40,446 bases of DNA, from contig WFVA01000031.1 in assembly GCA_015491895.1 (NCBI GenBank), forward strand, positions 1 to 40,446, in the 5' to 3' direction. The position numbers and the translations under genes are program-made. Source of the DNA: Albidovulum sp. GTDB taxonomy: Bacteria; Pseudomonadota; Alphaproteobacteria; Rhodobacterales; Rhodobacteraceae. This document shows, one piece after another, positions 1 through 8,725 of the stretch (positions are counted from its first letter, which is position 1; each line of letters opens with the position of its first letter). Below the pieces are notes generated by a model, which was not told the origin of the DNA, did not search any database, and worked only from the letters and a program-made list of their open reading frames with translations.

Positions 1-59
1 CTTCCGCCCCCGCCCCGCGCCCCCGGGGGATCCCCGGGGGCGCGGGGCGGGGGCGGAAG
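1..59. repeat. Long GC-rich inverted repeat (hairpin) at the window edge
   Basis: Two 24-base arms (positions 1-24 and 36-59) are exact reverse complements around an 11-base centre. The right arm ends in GGGGCGGGGGCGGAAG. The same tail recurs in shorter form at 4893-4922 (twice in tandem) and 17797-17814. It could be a bidirectional terminator or a REP-like element downstream of a gene lying left of the window. There is no T-run, so a simple Rho-independent terminator is less likely. Confidence 0.8.
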
Positions 60-122
60 AATGCCAGGCGGCCCCGCCTTATCCGGCCGCCTCGAGCCAT
101 CGCAGGAAGCTGGCGATCGGGG

Positions 123-151
123 CTGACATCCACCCGAACCCCACCTATAAG
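123..151 (+). promoter_or_regulatory. Sigma70-type promoter for the pyrophosphatase gene
   Basis: A -35 box CTGACA (123-128) and a -10 box TATAAG (146-151) are separated by exactly 17 bases. Transcription would start near 158, giving a leader of about 30 nt. A GGGAA Shine-Dalgarno element lies just before the ATG at 188. The match to consensus is 5/6 in each box. Confidence 0.65.
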
Positions 152-187
152 AGCGCAGCCAGAGAAAATGAATCACGGGAACCCGCC

Positions 188-1108
188 ATGACCATCAAGA
201 TTTTCGGCCACAAATCCCCCGATACGGATGCCACCGGCTCGCCCATCGTCTGGGCCTGGTACGTGAACGAGATCCGCGGCGAGAAAGCCGAAGCGAAGCT
301 CCTCGGCGAGCCCAATACGGAAGCGAAGTTCGTGCTTTCGCGCTGGGGATTGGAGCAGCCGGAGATCATCGAAGATGTGGCCCAGGGCGAACGCTGCATC
401 GTTGTCGATACCAACAACCCCGCCGAGCTCCCCGCTTCGATCAACGAGGCCGACGTGACCGAGATCATCGATCACCACCTGCTTGCGGGCGGCCTGCGCA
501 CCAGGGGGCCGATCAATGTCACCATCCGCCCGCTGGCCTGCACCGCCACGGTGATGCATGATCTGATGGGGGAGGATGCGGGGCGGATGCCCGAGGCGAT
601 CAAGGGCGTGATGCTCTCCTGCATCCTCTCCGACACCCTCGAATTCCGCTCCCCCACCACCACCGATCACGATCGCGAGGTGGCCGAGAAGCTCGCCGCC
701 GATCTGCGCCTCTCGATCCCCGAATACGCCGCCGAGATGTTTGCCGCGAAATCCGATGTCTCTGCCTTCAGTGAAGCCGAACTCCTGCGCATGGACAGCA
801 AGGAATATGAGGTCGGCGGCAGAAAGTTCCGCGTGTCGGTGCTGGAAACCACCGCCCCCGACGTGGTGCTCGCGCGCAAGGCCGCACTGATGGCGGCGAT
901 GGAGCCCGTGGCGGCGGAGGATGGCGTGGATCAGGTGCTCCTGTTCATCGTCGATATCCTCAATGGCCAATCGACCCTCCTCGTGCCCAATGATCTGGTG
1001 CGCGAGATCGCCAAGAAGAGCTTCGGCGTGAAGGTGCAAGGCGATACGGTGGTGCTGCCGGGAATCGTCAGCCGCAAGAAGCAGATCATCCCCGCCCTCA
1101 AGCTCTGA
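188..1108 (+). CDS. ppaC: Manganese-dependent inorganic pyrophosphatase (family II, DHH)
   Basis: Hydrolyses pyrophosphate to two phosphates in the cytoplasm, pulling biosynthetic reactions forward. The 306-residue protein has all family II signatures: GHKSPDTDA at the N terminus (metal ligands H8, D12, D14), VVDTNN with D74, the DHH triplet at 95-97, and the C-terminal substrate-binding SRKKQ at 295-299. The length is typical for the short form without CBS domains. The chosen ATG has a GGGAA ribosome-binding site, and a good promoter lies at 123-151. The HAD-type gene follows 19 bp downstream and is probably co-transcribed. Confidence 0.96.
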   Translation: MTIKIFGHKSPDTDATGSPIVWAWYVNEIRGEKAEAKLLGEPNTEAKFVLSRWGLEQPEIIEDVAQGERCIVVDTNNPAELPASINEADVTEIIDHHLLAGGLRTRGPINVTIRPLACTATVMHDLMGEDAGRMPEAIKGVMLSCILSDTLEFRSPTTTDHDREVAEKLAADLRLSIPEYAAEMFAAKSDVSAFSEAELLRMDSKEYEVGGRKFRVSVLETTAPDVVLARKAALMAAMEPVAAEDGVDQVLLFIVDILNGQSTLLVPNDLVREIAKKSFGVKVQGDTVVLPGIVSRKKQIIPALKL

Positions 1109-1127
1109 AGCCCCGGAAAGGGAGCCC

Positions 1128-2012
1128 ATGCAGATCGTCCCCCGCCTCGCGGATATCCCGGCCCGCCATGAAGCGCTCCTGTGCGATCTCTGGGGCTGCC
1201 TGCACAATGGCCTGCGGGCCTTCCCCGAGGCCGTGGCGGCGCTCAGGGATTTCCGTGCCGGCGGCGGGGTCGTGATCCTGCTGACCAACGCCCCCCGCCC
1301 CAAGGCGGATGTGGAAGCTCAGCTCTCCCGTCTCGGGGTGCCGAAAGATGCCTGGGATGACATCGCCACCTCCGGCGATGCCACCCGCATCGCGCTTTAT
1401 CGCGGCCTGATCGGCGAAAAGGTGTATCACATCGGCCCAGAAAAGGATCTCGGCCTGTTCACGCCCCCGCCCGAGGTGGAAAACCCCGCCGATATCCGCC
1501 GCGTTCCCCTTGAGGAGGCCGATGGCATCCTCTGTACCGGCCTCGTGGATGACCGCACCGAAACCCCGGATGATTACCGCCCGACCCTCATGATGGCAAA
1601 GCAGCTCGGCCTGAAGATGCTCTGCGCCAATCCCGATATCGTCGTCCATTACGGCGATACCGTCCTCCACTGCGCCGGCGCGCTGGCGCAGCTCTACGAG
1701 GAAATGGGCGGCGAGGTGCTCTATTTCGGCAAGCCGTGGCCGCCCGTCTATACGCTGGCGCGCAACCGGATCGCCGCGCTCGGGCGGGAAATCCCAGATG
1801 CCGGCATCCTCGCCATCGGCGACGGGCTGGAAACCGATATCAAGGGAGGGCTCGGCGAGGGCCTCGATACGCTCTTCATCACCGGCGGCATCGCGGCCAG
1901 GGAAACGGGCACGCCACCCGCCCCCGAAGCCCAGCCCGATCCCGCGCGCCTCGAAGCCCTCATCCGCAAAATCATGATCGAACCCACCTACGCCATGGGC
2001 CGTCTGCGTTAG
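1128..2012 (+). CDS. HAD superfamily hydrolase, TIGR01459 / class IIA type
   Basis: Predicted phosphatase of 294 residues; substrate unknown. Motif I is CDLWGCLHNG with nucleophile D20. The second motif I Asp is replaced by Trp, which is normal for the TIGR01459 subfamily. LLTNAPR (motif II region) follows, and AIGDGLETDIKGG carries the C-terminal metal-binding acids. The layout resembles NagD/4-nitrophenylphosphatase-type class IIA enzymes. A GGGAG Shine-Dalgarno element precedes ATG 1128. It lies 19 bp after the pyrophosphatase gene and is probably the second gene of that operon. Its 3' end faces the acyl-CoA synthetase across the inverted repeat at 2041-2120. Confidence 0.88.
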   Translation: MQIVPRLADIPARHEALLCDLWGCLHNGLRAFPEAVAALRDFRAGGGVVILLTNAPRPKADVEAQLSRLGVPKDAWDDIATSGDATRIALYRGLIGEKVYHIGPEKDLGLFTPPPEVENPADIRRVPLEEADGILCTGLVDDRTETPDDYRPTLMMAKQLGLKMLCANPDIVVHYGDTVLHCAGALAQLYEEMGGEVLYFGKPWPPVYTLARNRIAALGREIPDAGILAIGDGLETDIKGGLGEGLDTLFITGGIAARETGTPPAPEAQPDPARLEALIRKIMIEPTYAMGRLR

Positions 2013-2040
2013 GAAAGCCGATCCCGCAATTCGCGAAACA

Positions 2041-2120
2041 CTTCATCTTGGCGGAAATACTCCCGCCGGAGGCAGGAAGCGCGATGCCTCCGGCGGGGAT
2101 ATTTGCCGACCAGTGATGAA
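2041..2120. repeat. Paired dispersed repeat / bidirectional hairpin between convergent genes
   Basis: Two half-elements face each other: 2041-2074 (reading on -) and 2085-2120 (reading on +). Their inner ends form a perfect 13-bp stem (2062-2074 with 2085-2097) with a 10-base loop. Each half reads GCCTCCGGCGGG(G)A.TATTT and ends in GATGAAG. Each sits downstream of the gene on its own strand: the HAD hydrolase on + and the acyl-CoA synthetase on -. Related copies lie at 5496-5530, 17766-17814 and 19929-19967. A bidirectional transcription end is likely. Confidence 0.75.
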
Positions 2121-2131
2121 GGCGATGCGCA

Positions 2132-3772
2132 TCATGCCCCGCCGTCGCGCAGCTTGCGCCGCATGATCTTGCCGGTGGCCGTCATGGGCAGGCTTTCGGC
2201 CCAGACGATCCGGCGCGGCGCCACATGGGGCGAAACCTTCTCGCGCACCCTTGCCACCAGCGCCTCTGCCAGCGCCTCGCTGCCCCCGACGCCCTCGCGC
2301 AGCACCACATGCGCCTCGACCACCTCGGTGCGCAGAGGATCCGGCACCCCAATGGCCGCCGCCATGACCACATCCTCGTGCCCTGTCAGGCAGTTCTCGA
2401 TCTCGCTCGGCCCGATCCGGTAGCCGGCTGATGTGATGACGTCATCATCCCGGCTCACATAGGTGAAGAAGCCGTTGCCGTCATGGCTTCCGAGATCCCC
2501 GGTGCGCAGCCAGCCACCGGCGCATTTCGCCGCCGTTGCCTCCGGGCGGTTCCAGTATTCGAGCATCATCACCGGATCGGGCAGGCGCACCGCGATCTCG
2601 CCCACCTCCCCCGCACCGAGCGCCCTGCCCTCGTGATCGATGATCGCCACCTCATGGCCGGGCACCGCGCGCCCCATCGCGCCTTCGGGCGTATCGAAGA
2701 GCGCATTGCACGATGAAATCACCAGATTGCATTCCGTCTGGCCGTAGATCTCGTTCACGCTTGCGCCCATATGCGCCCGCGCCCAGGTGCGCAGGCCTGC
2801 GCCGAGGCTTTCGCCGCCCGAGCTGATCGTGCGCACCGCCACCCCTTCGGGCACCCGGGGCGCCGATTGCATCATGCGAAGCGCCGTCGGCGGCAGGAAG
2901 AGATTGCGCAGGCGGTGGCGGGCGATCAGGGCGAAGGCCGCTTCGGGATCGAACTTTCGCATCCGGTGACTCAGAAGCGGAACGCCATGAAAGAGGCAGG
3001 GGAGCGCGAGATTCATCAGCCCGCCGATCCAGGCCCAGTCGGCCGGGGTCCAGCCGCTGTCGCCGGGCTGGGGAAAGAATTCGTGATGCAGCTCGATCGC
3101 CGGCAGATGCCCGAGCAGCACCCGGTGGCCGTGCAGCACCCCCTTGGGCGGGCCGGTGGTGCCGGAGGTATAGACGAGAAGCGCGGGATCATCGGGGCCG
3201 GTGGAAACCGGGGCGAAGGCGGGAGAAGCGGCGGCAATGGCAGCGTGAAAATCGAGCGCCCCGGCCGGCGCGCCATCGATGCACCAGATGGTTTCGAGAG
3301 CGGGGAGATCGGCGCGGATCTCCGCCAGCTTGGCGAAATTGGCGCGATCCGTCACCACCATGCGCGCGCCTGAATCAGCCAGCCGGTAAGCGAGCGCCTC
3401 CTCCCCGAACAGCGTGAACAGCGGCAGGGTGACGGCGCCGATCTTCCAGGCGGCAAAATGGGTGATCAGCACCTCGGGCGCCTGCGCCAGCAGGATGGCG
3501 ATGCGATCGCCCGCCCCGAGCCCGCGCGCGGCCAGCGCATTGGCCAGCCGCGCCGCCTGCTCCTCGAGCGCGCCATAGGTGTAGCTGATCTCCTCCCCGC
3601 CTTCCGAAACATGCGTCAGCGCCTGACGGCCGGGCTCGGCGCGTGCCCATCTGCCGCAGCAGGCCTCGGCCATGTTGAAACGCGCCGGCAAATTCCAGCG
3701 AAAGGATGCCCGCAGCTCTTCCCAGCCCGCGACGCCGCCAATCTGCGGCGGTTCGTTGAAGTAAAAGCCCAT
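2132..3772 (-). CDS. AMP-binding acyl-CoA synthetase (medium-chain/acetoacetyl-type)
   Basis: ATP-dependent carboxylate-CoA ligase of 546 residues, activating an acyl acid through an acyl-adenylate. Visible ANL-family motifs are the P-loop VYTSGTTGPPKGV, the mid-domain YGQTECN, the adenine/ribose-binding GWLRTGDLG, the hinge region YVSRDDDVITSAGYRIGP, and the C-terminal MTATGKIMRR with the catalytic Lys. The N terminus (WNLPARFNMAEACC) and overall shape resemble medium-chain acyl-CoA synthetases rather than acetyl-CoA synthetase, which is longer. The acid used cannot be told from sequence. It is monocistronic, divergent from moaA and convergent with the HAD gene. Confidence 0.88.
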   Translation of the reverse strand: MGFYFNEPPQIGGVAGWEELRASFRWNLPARFNMAEACCGRWARAEPGRQALTHVSEGGEEISYTYGALEEQAARLANALAARGLGAGDRIAILLAQAPEVLITHFAAWKIGAVTLPLFTLFGEEALAYRLADSGARMVVTDRANFAKLAEIRADLPALETIWCIDGAPAGALDFHAAIAAASPAFAPVSTGPDDPALLVYTSGTTGPPKGVLHGHRVLLGHLPAIELHHEFFPQPGDSGWTPADWAWIGGLMNLALPCLFHGVPLLSHRMRKFDPEAAFALIARHRLRNLFLPPTALRMMQSAPRVPEGVAVRTISSGGESLGAGLRTWARAHMGASVNEIYGQTECNLVISSCNALFDTPEGAMGRAVPGHEVAIIDHEGRALGAGEVGEIAVRLPDPVMMLEYWNRPEATAAKCAGGWLRTGDLGSHDGNGFFTYVSRDDDVITSAGYRIGPSEIENCLTGHEDVVMAAAIGVPDPLRTEVVEAHVVLREGVGGSEALAEALVARVREKVSPHVAPRRIVWAESLPMTATGKIMRRKLRDGGA

Positions 3773-3840
3773 CGCTTTCCTCCCTTCCGCCCCGCAGGCT
3801 ATGCGACAATCCCCGCCGCCTCAATCTCATTCACGCCTTG

Positions 3841-3876
3841 CCATGGCGGGGGCGCCGGCGTAACCTTTCGCCATGG
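3841..3876 (+). promoter_or_regulatory. Inverted repeat covering the moaA start codon
   Basis: CCATGGCG (3841-3848) and CGCCATGG (3869-3876) are perfect 8-base inverted copies separated by 20 bases. The second arm contains the moaA ATG at 3873. No Shine-Dalgarno sequence is obvious between them. The repeat could pair in the mRNA and mask the start, or act as a DNA operator. Either role is inference. Confidence 0.35.
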
Positions 3877-4886
3877 ATAAAGCTCCCCGCCTCATAGATC
3901 CCTTCGCGCGCGCCATCACCTATCTGCGCGTTTCCGTCACCGACCGCTGCGATTTCCGCTGCGTCTACTGCATGTCGGAAAACATGACCTTCCTGCCGAA
4001 GAAGGATCTGCTCACGCTCGAGGAGCTCGATCGCCTCTGCTCGGCCTTCATCGGCCTCGGCGTGGAGAAGCTGCGCGTCACCGGCGGCGAACCTCTGGTG
4101 CGCCGTGGCATCATGACCTTCTTCCGGGCCATGAGCCGCCACCTCGAAAGCGGCGCCCTGAAGGAACTCACGCTCACCACCAACGGCTCGCAGATGGCGC
4201 GCTTTGCAGATGATCTCGCGGCCTGCGGGGTGAAGCGCGTCAACATCTCGCTCGATACGCTCGACGAGGAGAAATTCGCCCGCATCACCCGCTGGGGCCG
4301 CCTCAGGCAGGTTCTGAACGGTATCGACGCTGCGCAGAAGGCGGGGCTCAGGGTGAAGATCAATACCGTGGCGCTCAAGGGCTTCAACGAGGACGAGCTC
4401 TTCACCCTCCAGGAATGGTGCGCCGGGCGCGACATGGATCTCACCTTCATCGAGGTGATGCCCATGGGCGATATCGGCAACGAGGATCGCCTCGATCAGT
4501 ACTGGTCGCTGAAGGATCTGCGCGCCCGCCTCGAAGAGCGCTTCACCGTCACCGATCTCGCGGAACGCTCCGGCGGGCCGGCATCTTACGTGCGGCTCCA
4601 CGAAACCGGGCAGAAGATCGGCTTCATCACCCCCCTTTCCCACAATTTCTGCGAAAGCTGCAACCGGGTGCGCATCACCTGCACCGGCGAGATCTATACA
4701 TGCCTCGGCCAGGAGGGCAAAGCCGATCTGCGCGCCCCCCTGCGCGCCCATCCCGAGGATGACGCCCCCCTGATCGAAGCCATCCAGGCCGCGATCGCCA
4801 CCAAGCCCAGAGGCCATGATTTCGACTATTCGCGCGGCGATGTCATGGGCCGCATGAGCCGCCACATGAGCCACACGGGCGGCTGA
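3873..4886 (+). CDS. moaA: GTP 3',8-cyclase MoaA (molybdenum cofactor biosynthesis)
   Basis: Radical-SAM enzyme that, with MoaC, converts GTP to cyclic pyranopterin phosphate, the first step of molybdopterin synthesis. The 337-residue protein has the N-terminal [4Fe-4S] motif C26-x3-C30-x2-C33 (RCDFRCVYC) and the SAM-binding TGGEPLVR. The second, substrate-binding cluster is CESC followed by a Cys 14 residues later. The protein ends in the essential Gly-Gly dipeptide. No other moa genes are nearby, so it stands alone and divergent from the acyl-CoA synthetase. The ATG has no clear Shine-Dalgarno element but fits the family N terminus. Confidence 0.97.
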   Translation: MDKAPRLIDPFARAITYLRVSVTDRCDFRCVYCMSENMTFLPKKDLLTLEELDRLCSAFIGLGVEKLRVTGGEPLVRRGIMTFFRAMSRHLESGALKELTLTTNGSQMARFADDLAACGVKRVNISLDTLDEEKFARITRWGRLRQVLNGIDAAQKAGLRVKINTVALKGFNEDELFTLQEWCAGRDMDLTFIEVMPMGDIGNEDRLDQYWSLKDLRARLEERFTVTDLAERSGGPASYVRLHETGQKIGFITPLSHNFCESCNRVRITCTGEIYTCLGQEGKADLRAPLRAHPEDDAPLIEAIQAAIATKPRGHDFDYSRGDVMGRMSRHMSHTGG

Positions 4887-4892
4887 AGGCGG

Positions 4893-4939
4893 GCAGCGGG
4901 GGCGGAAGCAGCGGGGGCGGAAAAAAGCCCCCGGCTCCC
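4893..4939. repeat. Tandem 15-mer and hairpin in the moaA 3' region
   Basis: The 15-base unit GCAGCGGGGGCGGAA occurs twice head to tail (4893-4907 and 4908-4922). The second copy can pair its GGGGGC with GCCCCC just downstream (around 4927-4932) across an A-rich loop. The stretch lies between the convergent stops of moaA (4886) and the small secreted protein gene (4948). It may serve as a transcription end; the unit resembles the right end of the 1-59 palindrome. Confidence 0.5.
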
Positions 4940-4947
4940 TGCCCGGA

Positions 4948-5379
4948 TCAGAATCTGTAGCGCCCGCCGTCCGAACGCAACTGGATCTCGACCTTCCCTT
5001 TCGGAACCTTCACCCCGGTCGAAGCACAATTTGCAGGTGTTCTGCGCAGATCCTTTTCATATTTGGCAATCGAGAAGAACCGCATGTCCTTCAGGATCTT
5101 CTTCCCGTTCAGGGTCACATAGCTCTTGCGCAGGATGTCGTTGTTCTGGCTGCGCGAATAGGCATCCTGATAATGCCCCACACCGCAGACCTCCAGCTTG
5201 CCGTTGACGGCCCTCACGCTCCAGAGAAACTTGTAGCCGCCGATACCGCCGGTCCATTTGAATTCCCCTTCGGTGAAATACTTGTCTACCGGGACCTTGC
5301 GCACCACCTTCGGGAGTTTTGCCTCCGCACCTGCGGCCACCAGCATGAAACCTGCCGCAACCATTGCGGCCTTCACCAT
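4948..5379 (-). CDS. Small secreted protein of unknown function
   Basis: I do not recognise this 143-residue protein. It starts with a classical signal peptide (MVKAAMVAAGF..., small-residue cleavage site after AEA near residue 20), so it is probably periplasmic. The mature part is basic and rich in Tyr/Lys, with FKWTGGIGGYKFLW and VCGVGHYQD. Two Cys in the mature region, about 75 residues apart, could form a disulfide. The exact start is uncertain: AGGG lies only 3-4 bases before the chosen ATG, and GTG at codon 2 would have better spacing. It lies downstream of the amidotransferase gene, separated by repeat 5496-5530. Confidence 0.75.
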   Translation of the reverse strand: MVKAAMVAAGFMLVAAGAEAKLPKVVRKVPVDKYFTEGEFKWTGGIGGYKFLWSVRAVNGKLEVCGVGHYQDAYSRSQNNDILRKSYVTLNGKKILKDMRFFSIAKYEKDLRRTPANCASTGVKVPKGKVEIQLRSDGGRYRF

Positions 5380-5495
5380 ACCCTACATCATTTGCCCTCC
5401 AGCCTGAAGTTGCAAGAGCACCATATCGGCCTCCCCCTGGGCTGTCCAGAAAAGAGGAGATTTGGCGCGCCGCGCCACAACCTGAGGGCATGCTT

Positions 5496-5530
5496 CCATC
5501 ACTGGTCGATAAATATCCCCGCCGGAGGCA
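5496..5530 (-). repeat. Dispersed 3'-end repeat, copy B
   Basis: On the - strand this reads GCCTCCGGCGGGGATATTT followed by ATCGACCAGTGATGG. It lies about 35 bp after the stop of the amidotransferase gene, which runs the same way. It matches the copies at 2085-2120 and 19929-19967 over almost the whole length. Confidence 0.7.
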
Positions 5531-5564
5531 TCCCGCCCCTTCCGCCCGCCCGAAGGCCGGGCCA

Positions 5565-6311
5565 TCAGGCGCTTCGGTAACGCGCCACGAAATTTCGCAG
5601 GATCTTCACCGGCTCCGTCACCTCGGCCGCGCGGCAGGTCTCGATCAGCGCCTCCGCCCCCTCGGGGGCGAAATAGCCATGCCCCTTGTAAACCCGGATG
5701 CGCAGTTCGAACACGTCCCCGTCCGCCTCGGGGTGAAACTGCGTGGCATAGACATTCCGCCCGTATCGCACCATCTGAAACGGGCAGGCCGGCGATTGCA
5801 CCAGATGCGCGCAGCCCCCGGGCAAGAGCTGCAGCGCCTCCTTGTGTCCGACGAAGGCGTTGAACTTCTCCGCAACCCCCGCCAGCAGCGGATCGCGCGC
5901 GCCCGCATCGGTCAGCCGGCAGGGCGAAGGGCCGACCTTCTCGCCCCATCTCTCCTTGCTCACCGCCCCCGGCCCGCCAAGATGCGCGCCCAGAACGCCG
6001 ATCCCGTAACAGCAGCCGAGAAACGGAAAATCCTCCCCCGTGATCTCGGGCATCAGCCCCATGATCTCGGCCTCGATCCGCGCTTCCAGCGGATCCTTTT
6101 CCTCGGGCGGATCGGAAACGCAGCCCGGCCCCCCGCCCACGATCACCCCGCTGAAATCATGCAGATCGAGATCGCCCGGCAGCGGCTCGCGATCAAGCCG
6201 GATACGCCGCACCTCGCCTTCCCCGAGCCCGCCCTTTTCAAGAAAGGCGCGGAATTCATCATCCGCCGCCTCGGTTTCGGGGCGCAGCTGCAATATCAGG
6301 AAAGGCTTCAT
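5565..6311 (-). CDS. Class I glutamine amidotransferase (GMP synthase-like domain protein)
   Basis: Stand-alone class I (triad) glutamine amidotransferase domain of 248 residues, acceptor unknown. The nucleophile region is FLGCCYGIGVLG (GxCYG type), preceded by the oxyanion-loop sequence IVGGGPGCVSD. The His/Glu pair is TQFHPEAD. The start at 6311 gives the family N terminus MKPFLILQLRP, and a GAGGGGG ribosome-binding site precedes it. A longer in-frame start at 6431 would run into the neighbouring M20 gene and add a low-complexity stretch. It follows the M20 amidohydrolase gene by 71 bp and may share its transcript. Confidence 0.88.
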   Translation of the reverse strand: MKPFLILQLRPETEAADDEFRAFLEKGGLGEGEVRRIRLDREPLPGDLDLHDFSGVIVGGGPGCVSDPPEEKDPLEARIEAEIMGLMPEITGEDFPFLGCCYGIGVLGAHLGGPGAVSKERWGEKVGPSPCRLTDAGARDPLLAGVAEKFNAFVGHKEALQLLPGGCAHLVQSPACPFQMVRYGRNVYATQFHPEADGDVFELRIRVYKGHGYFAPEGAEALIETCRAAEVTEPVKILRNFVARYRSA

Positions 6312-6382
6312 CGGCACTTGCCCCCTCGCTCTTCTTGCCCCGGATACCTTCGCCGCCGCCGGCGATCCGCCCGCCCGGCGGC

Positions 6383-7546
6383 TCAGCCCACCGGCATCCG
6401 GCTTTCCACCACCTCGGCCCACCAGCTGCACCCGGCGGGGATGGCTTCATCGTTGAAATCGTATTTCGGATGATGGACCATCGCCGTATCGCCGTTGCCG
6501 ACGAGTATATAGGCGCCGGGGCGGGCCTCCAGCATGAAGGCGAAATCCTCGCCCCCCATGATCAGCGGGGCGGGGTTGCAGGCGCCGGCCACCTTCTCCG
6601 CCACCTCGGCGGCGAATTGCGTCTGCTCCTCGCTGTTGACCATGATCGGATAGCCGCGCATGTAATTCACCCGCGCCGTGGCGCCGAAGGCGGCGGCCGT
6701 GTGCTCGGCGATCTCCTTCAGCCGCTTCTCGGCCATGTCGCGCACCGCGGGATCGAGCGTACGCACCGTGCCGCGCAACGTTACCTTCTGCGGGATCACG
6801 TTATGGGCCTTGCTGTCGGTTTCGAAGGAGGTCACCGAAACCACCAGCTGCTTCACCGGATCGAGATTGCGCGAGGCGATGCTCTGGAGCGCGATCACCA
6901 CATGGCTTGCCGCCAGCGTGCTGTCGATCGTCGTCTGGGGCATGGCCGCGTGCCCGCCCTTCCCTTCGATCTCGATCTCGAATTCGTCGGCCGAGGCGAA
7001 GAAGGCGCCGGGGCGGATCGCGAACTGGCCCGCAGGCAGGCCGGGCATGTTGTGCATCCCGTAAACCTCTTCGATGCCGAAGCGCTCCATCAGCCCGTCA
7101 TCCACCATCTCTCTGCCGCCGCCGCCGCCTTCCTCGGCGGGCTGGAAGATGACCACCGCGGTCCCGTCGAAATTGCGGGTTTCGGCGAGGTATTTCGCCG
7201 CCCCGAGCAGCATCGCGGTGTGGCCGTCATGGCCGCAGGCGTGCATCTTGCCCTTGACCTTGCTGGCGTAGGGCGCGCCGGTGGCCTCCTCGATCGGCAG
7301 GGCGTCCATGTCGGCGCGCAGACCGATCACCTTGCCGGAATCGTTCTTCCGCCCCCGGATCACGCCCACCACCCCGGTGCGCCCGATCCCCTCCACCACC
7401 TCGTCGCAGCCGAATTCCTTCAGCTTTTCGGCAACGAAGGCGGATGTTTCGTGGGTATCGAACAGAAGCTCGGGGTTCTCGTGCAGATGCCGCCGCCAGG
7501 CGGTGATTTCATCCTGCATTTCGGCAAAACGGTTCTTCACGGGCAT
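6383..7546 (-). CDS. M20 family amidohydrolase (N-acyl amino acid / hippurate hydrolase type)
   Basis: Metal-dependent hydrolase of 387 residues that probably releases free amino acids from N-acyl or peptide substrates in the cytoplasm. The metal-site motif is ACGHDGHTAMLLGAA. The catalytic/metal Glu pair is in QPAEEGGGGG, followed by YGMHNMPGLP. The dimerisation domain is seen as GGHAAMPQTTIDS. Length and motifs match the HipO/IAA-amidohydrolase group better than DapE. It starts only 6 bp after the argE stop, so the two are translationally close and surely co-transcribed. Confidence 0.92.
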   Translation of the reverse strand: MPVKNRFAEMQDEITAWRRHLHENPELLFDTHETSAFVAEKLKEFGCDEVVEGIGRTGVVGVIRGRKNDSGKVIGLRADMDALPIEEATGAPYASKVKGKMHACGHDGHTAMLLGAAKYLAETRNFDGTAVVIFQPAEEGGGGGREMVDDGLMERFGIEEVYGMHNMPGLPAGQFAIRPGAFFASADEFEIEIEGKGGHAAMPQTTIDSTLAASHVVIALQSIASRNLDPVKQLVVSVTSFETDSKAHNVIPQKVTLRGTVRTLDPAVRDMAEKRLKEIAEHTAAAFGATARVNYMRGYPIMVNSEEQTQFAAEVAEKVAGACNPAPLIMGGEDFAFMLEARPGAYILVGNGDTAMVHHPKYDFNDEAIPAGCSWWAEVVESRMPVG

Positions 7547-7552
7547 GTTCGT

Positions 7553-8725
7553 TCACTCCTTGCACAGATCATCGATGAGGCGGGCCATGAAAGCGGCGCC
7601 GGCCTCGAATTGCGAAACTTCCAGATATTCATCGGCCTGATGGGCCTGGGCAATATCGCCGGGGCCGCAGACGATGGCGCTCATCCCCGCCTGCTGGAAC
7701 TGCCCGGCCTCGGTGCCGTAGGAAACGTAATGGCGGCCGTTCTCGCCGGTGAGGCGGCGCACCAGAGCCTCCGCCGCGCCCTCCGTTTCGGGCCGGAGCG
7801 CCGGCACCTCGAACACCCGCGCAACATCGATCCCGGTTTCTGGGCGCACCGCCTGCATCGCGCTCTCAATCCGCGCCACCTCGTCCATGAAGGCGCGTTC
7901 CCATTCCCCGGCGCTTTCATCGGGCATCACCCGCATTGCCAGCACGAAGCGGCAGTCCCCCGCGGTGATGTTATGCGCCGTACCGCCCTCGATCATGCCC
8001 ACGTGGAGCGTGGTGAAGGGGGGATCGAAGAGAGCCGCGGTTTCGCTCGTGGGCTTTGCCGCATTGGCCTCGTTCATCCGGTTGGCCCATTCGATCAGCC
8101 GCGCGCCCTGCATCACCGCCGAAACCCCCTTGTGCATCATCGAGGAATGCACCTCATGCCCGCGCAGATGCACCGAATGGCCGTAGCCGCCCTTGTGGCC
8201 GCAGACGGGCTGCATCATGGTCGGCTCGCCGATGATCGCCGCCCGTGCCGGCGGCAGCGCCTCACCCATCGCCGCGATCAGATCGGGCGCGCCGAGGCAG
8301 CCCACTTCCTCATCATATGAAAGCGCGATCTGTAGCGGGCGCTTCAGATCGCCGGCCCGCGCCGCCGCTTCGCCCATAGCCGCCAGCGCCAGCGCGTCAA
8401 ATCCCTTCATGTCGCAGGTGCCGCGGCCGTAAAGGCGCCCTTCGCGCTCGGTGAGGGTGAAGGGATCACTCGCCCATTCCTGCCCCTCGACGGGCACCAC
8501 ATCCGTATGCCCGGAAAGCACGATGCCGCCCGCCACATCCGGCCCGACCTGCGCAAACAGGCTCGCCTTGCTGCGATCGGCGTTCCAGACGCGCCGGGCT
8601 TTTATCCCGCGCGCCTTCAGCCAGCCCTCGACCCACTCCACCAGATCGAGATTGGAGCGCGAACTGACGGTGGGAAAGGCTACCAGCCTTTCCAGAACTT
8701 CCCTTGCGGTGGTGGCAAGCGTCAT
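7553..8725 (-). CDS. argE: Acetylornithine deacetylase
   Basis: M20-family zinc hydrolase of 390 residues, predicted to remove the acetyl group from N2-acetylornithine in arginine synthesis. Motifs are LSGHTDVVPV (first metal His), YGRGTCDMKGFDA (bridging Asp), SYDEEVGCLGA (catalytic Glu-Glu) and HNITAGDCRF in the lid domain. ATG 8725 is chosen because it has a GGGAGAACGG ribosome-binding site and the usual MTLATTAREVLERL start. The frame stays open far upstream but reads through the divergent ABC gene on the other strand. A role on other acyl or peptide substrates is possible, given the divergent peptide importer. Confidence 0.9.
   Translation of the reverse strand: MTLATTAREVLERLVAFPTVSSRSNLDLVEWVEGWLKARGIKARRVWNADRSKASLFAQVGPDVAGGIVLSGHTDVVPVEGQEWASDPFTLTEREGRLYGRGTCDMKGFDALALAAMGEAAARAGDLKRPLQIALSYDEEVGCLGAPDLIAAMGEALPPARAAIIGEPTMMQPVCGHKGGYGHSVHLRGHEVHSSMMHKGVSAVMQGARLIEWANRMNEANAAKPTSETAALFDPPFTTLHVGMIEGGTAHNITAGDCRFVLAMRVMPDESAGEWERAFMDEVARIESAMQAVRPETGIDVARVFEVPALRPETEGAAEALVRRLTGENGRHYVSYGTEAGQFQQAGMSAIVCGPGDIAQAHQADEYLEVSQFEAGAAFMARLIDDLCKE

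Noticed and set aside
3773-3872. Molybdenum cofactor riboswitch before moaA
   Set aside because: The divergent gap is only 100 bp and lacks the expected large multi-stem structure; only an 8-bp inverted repeat is present.
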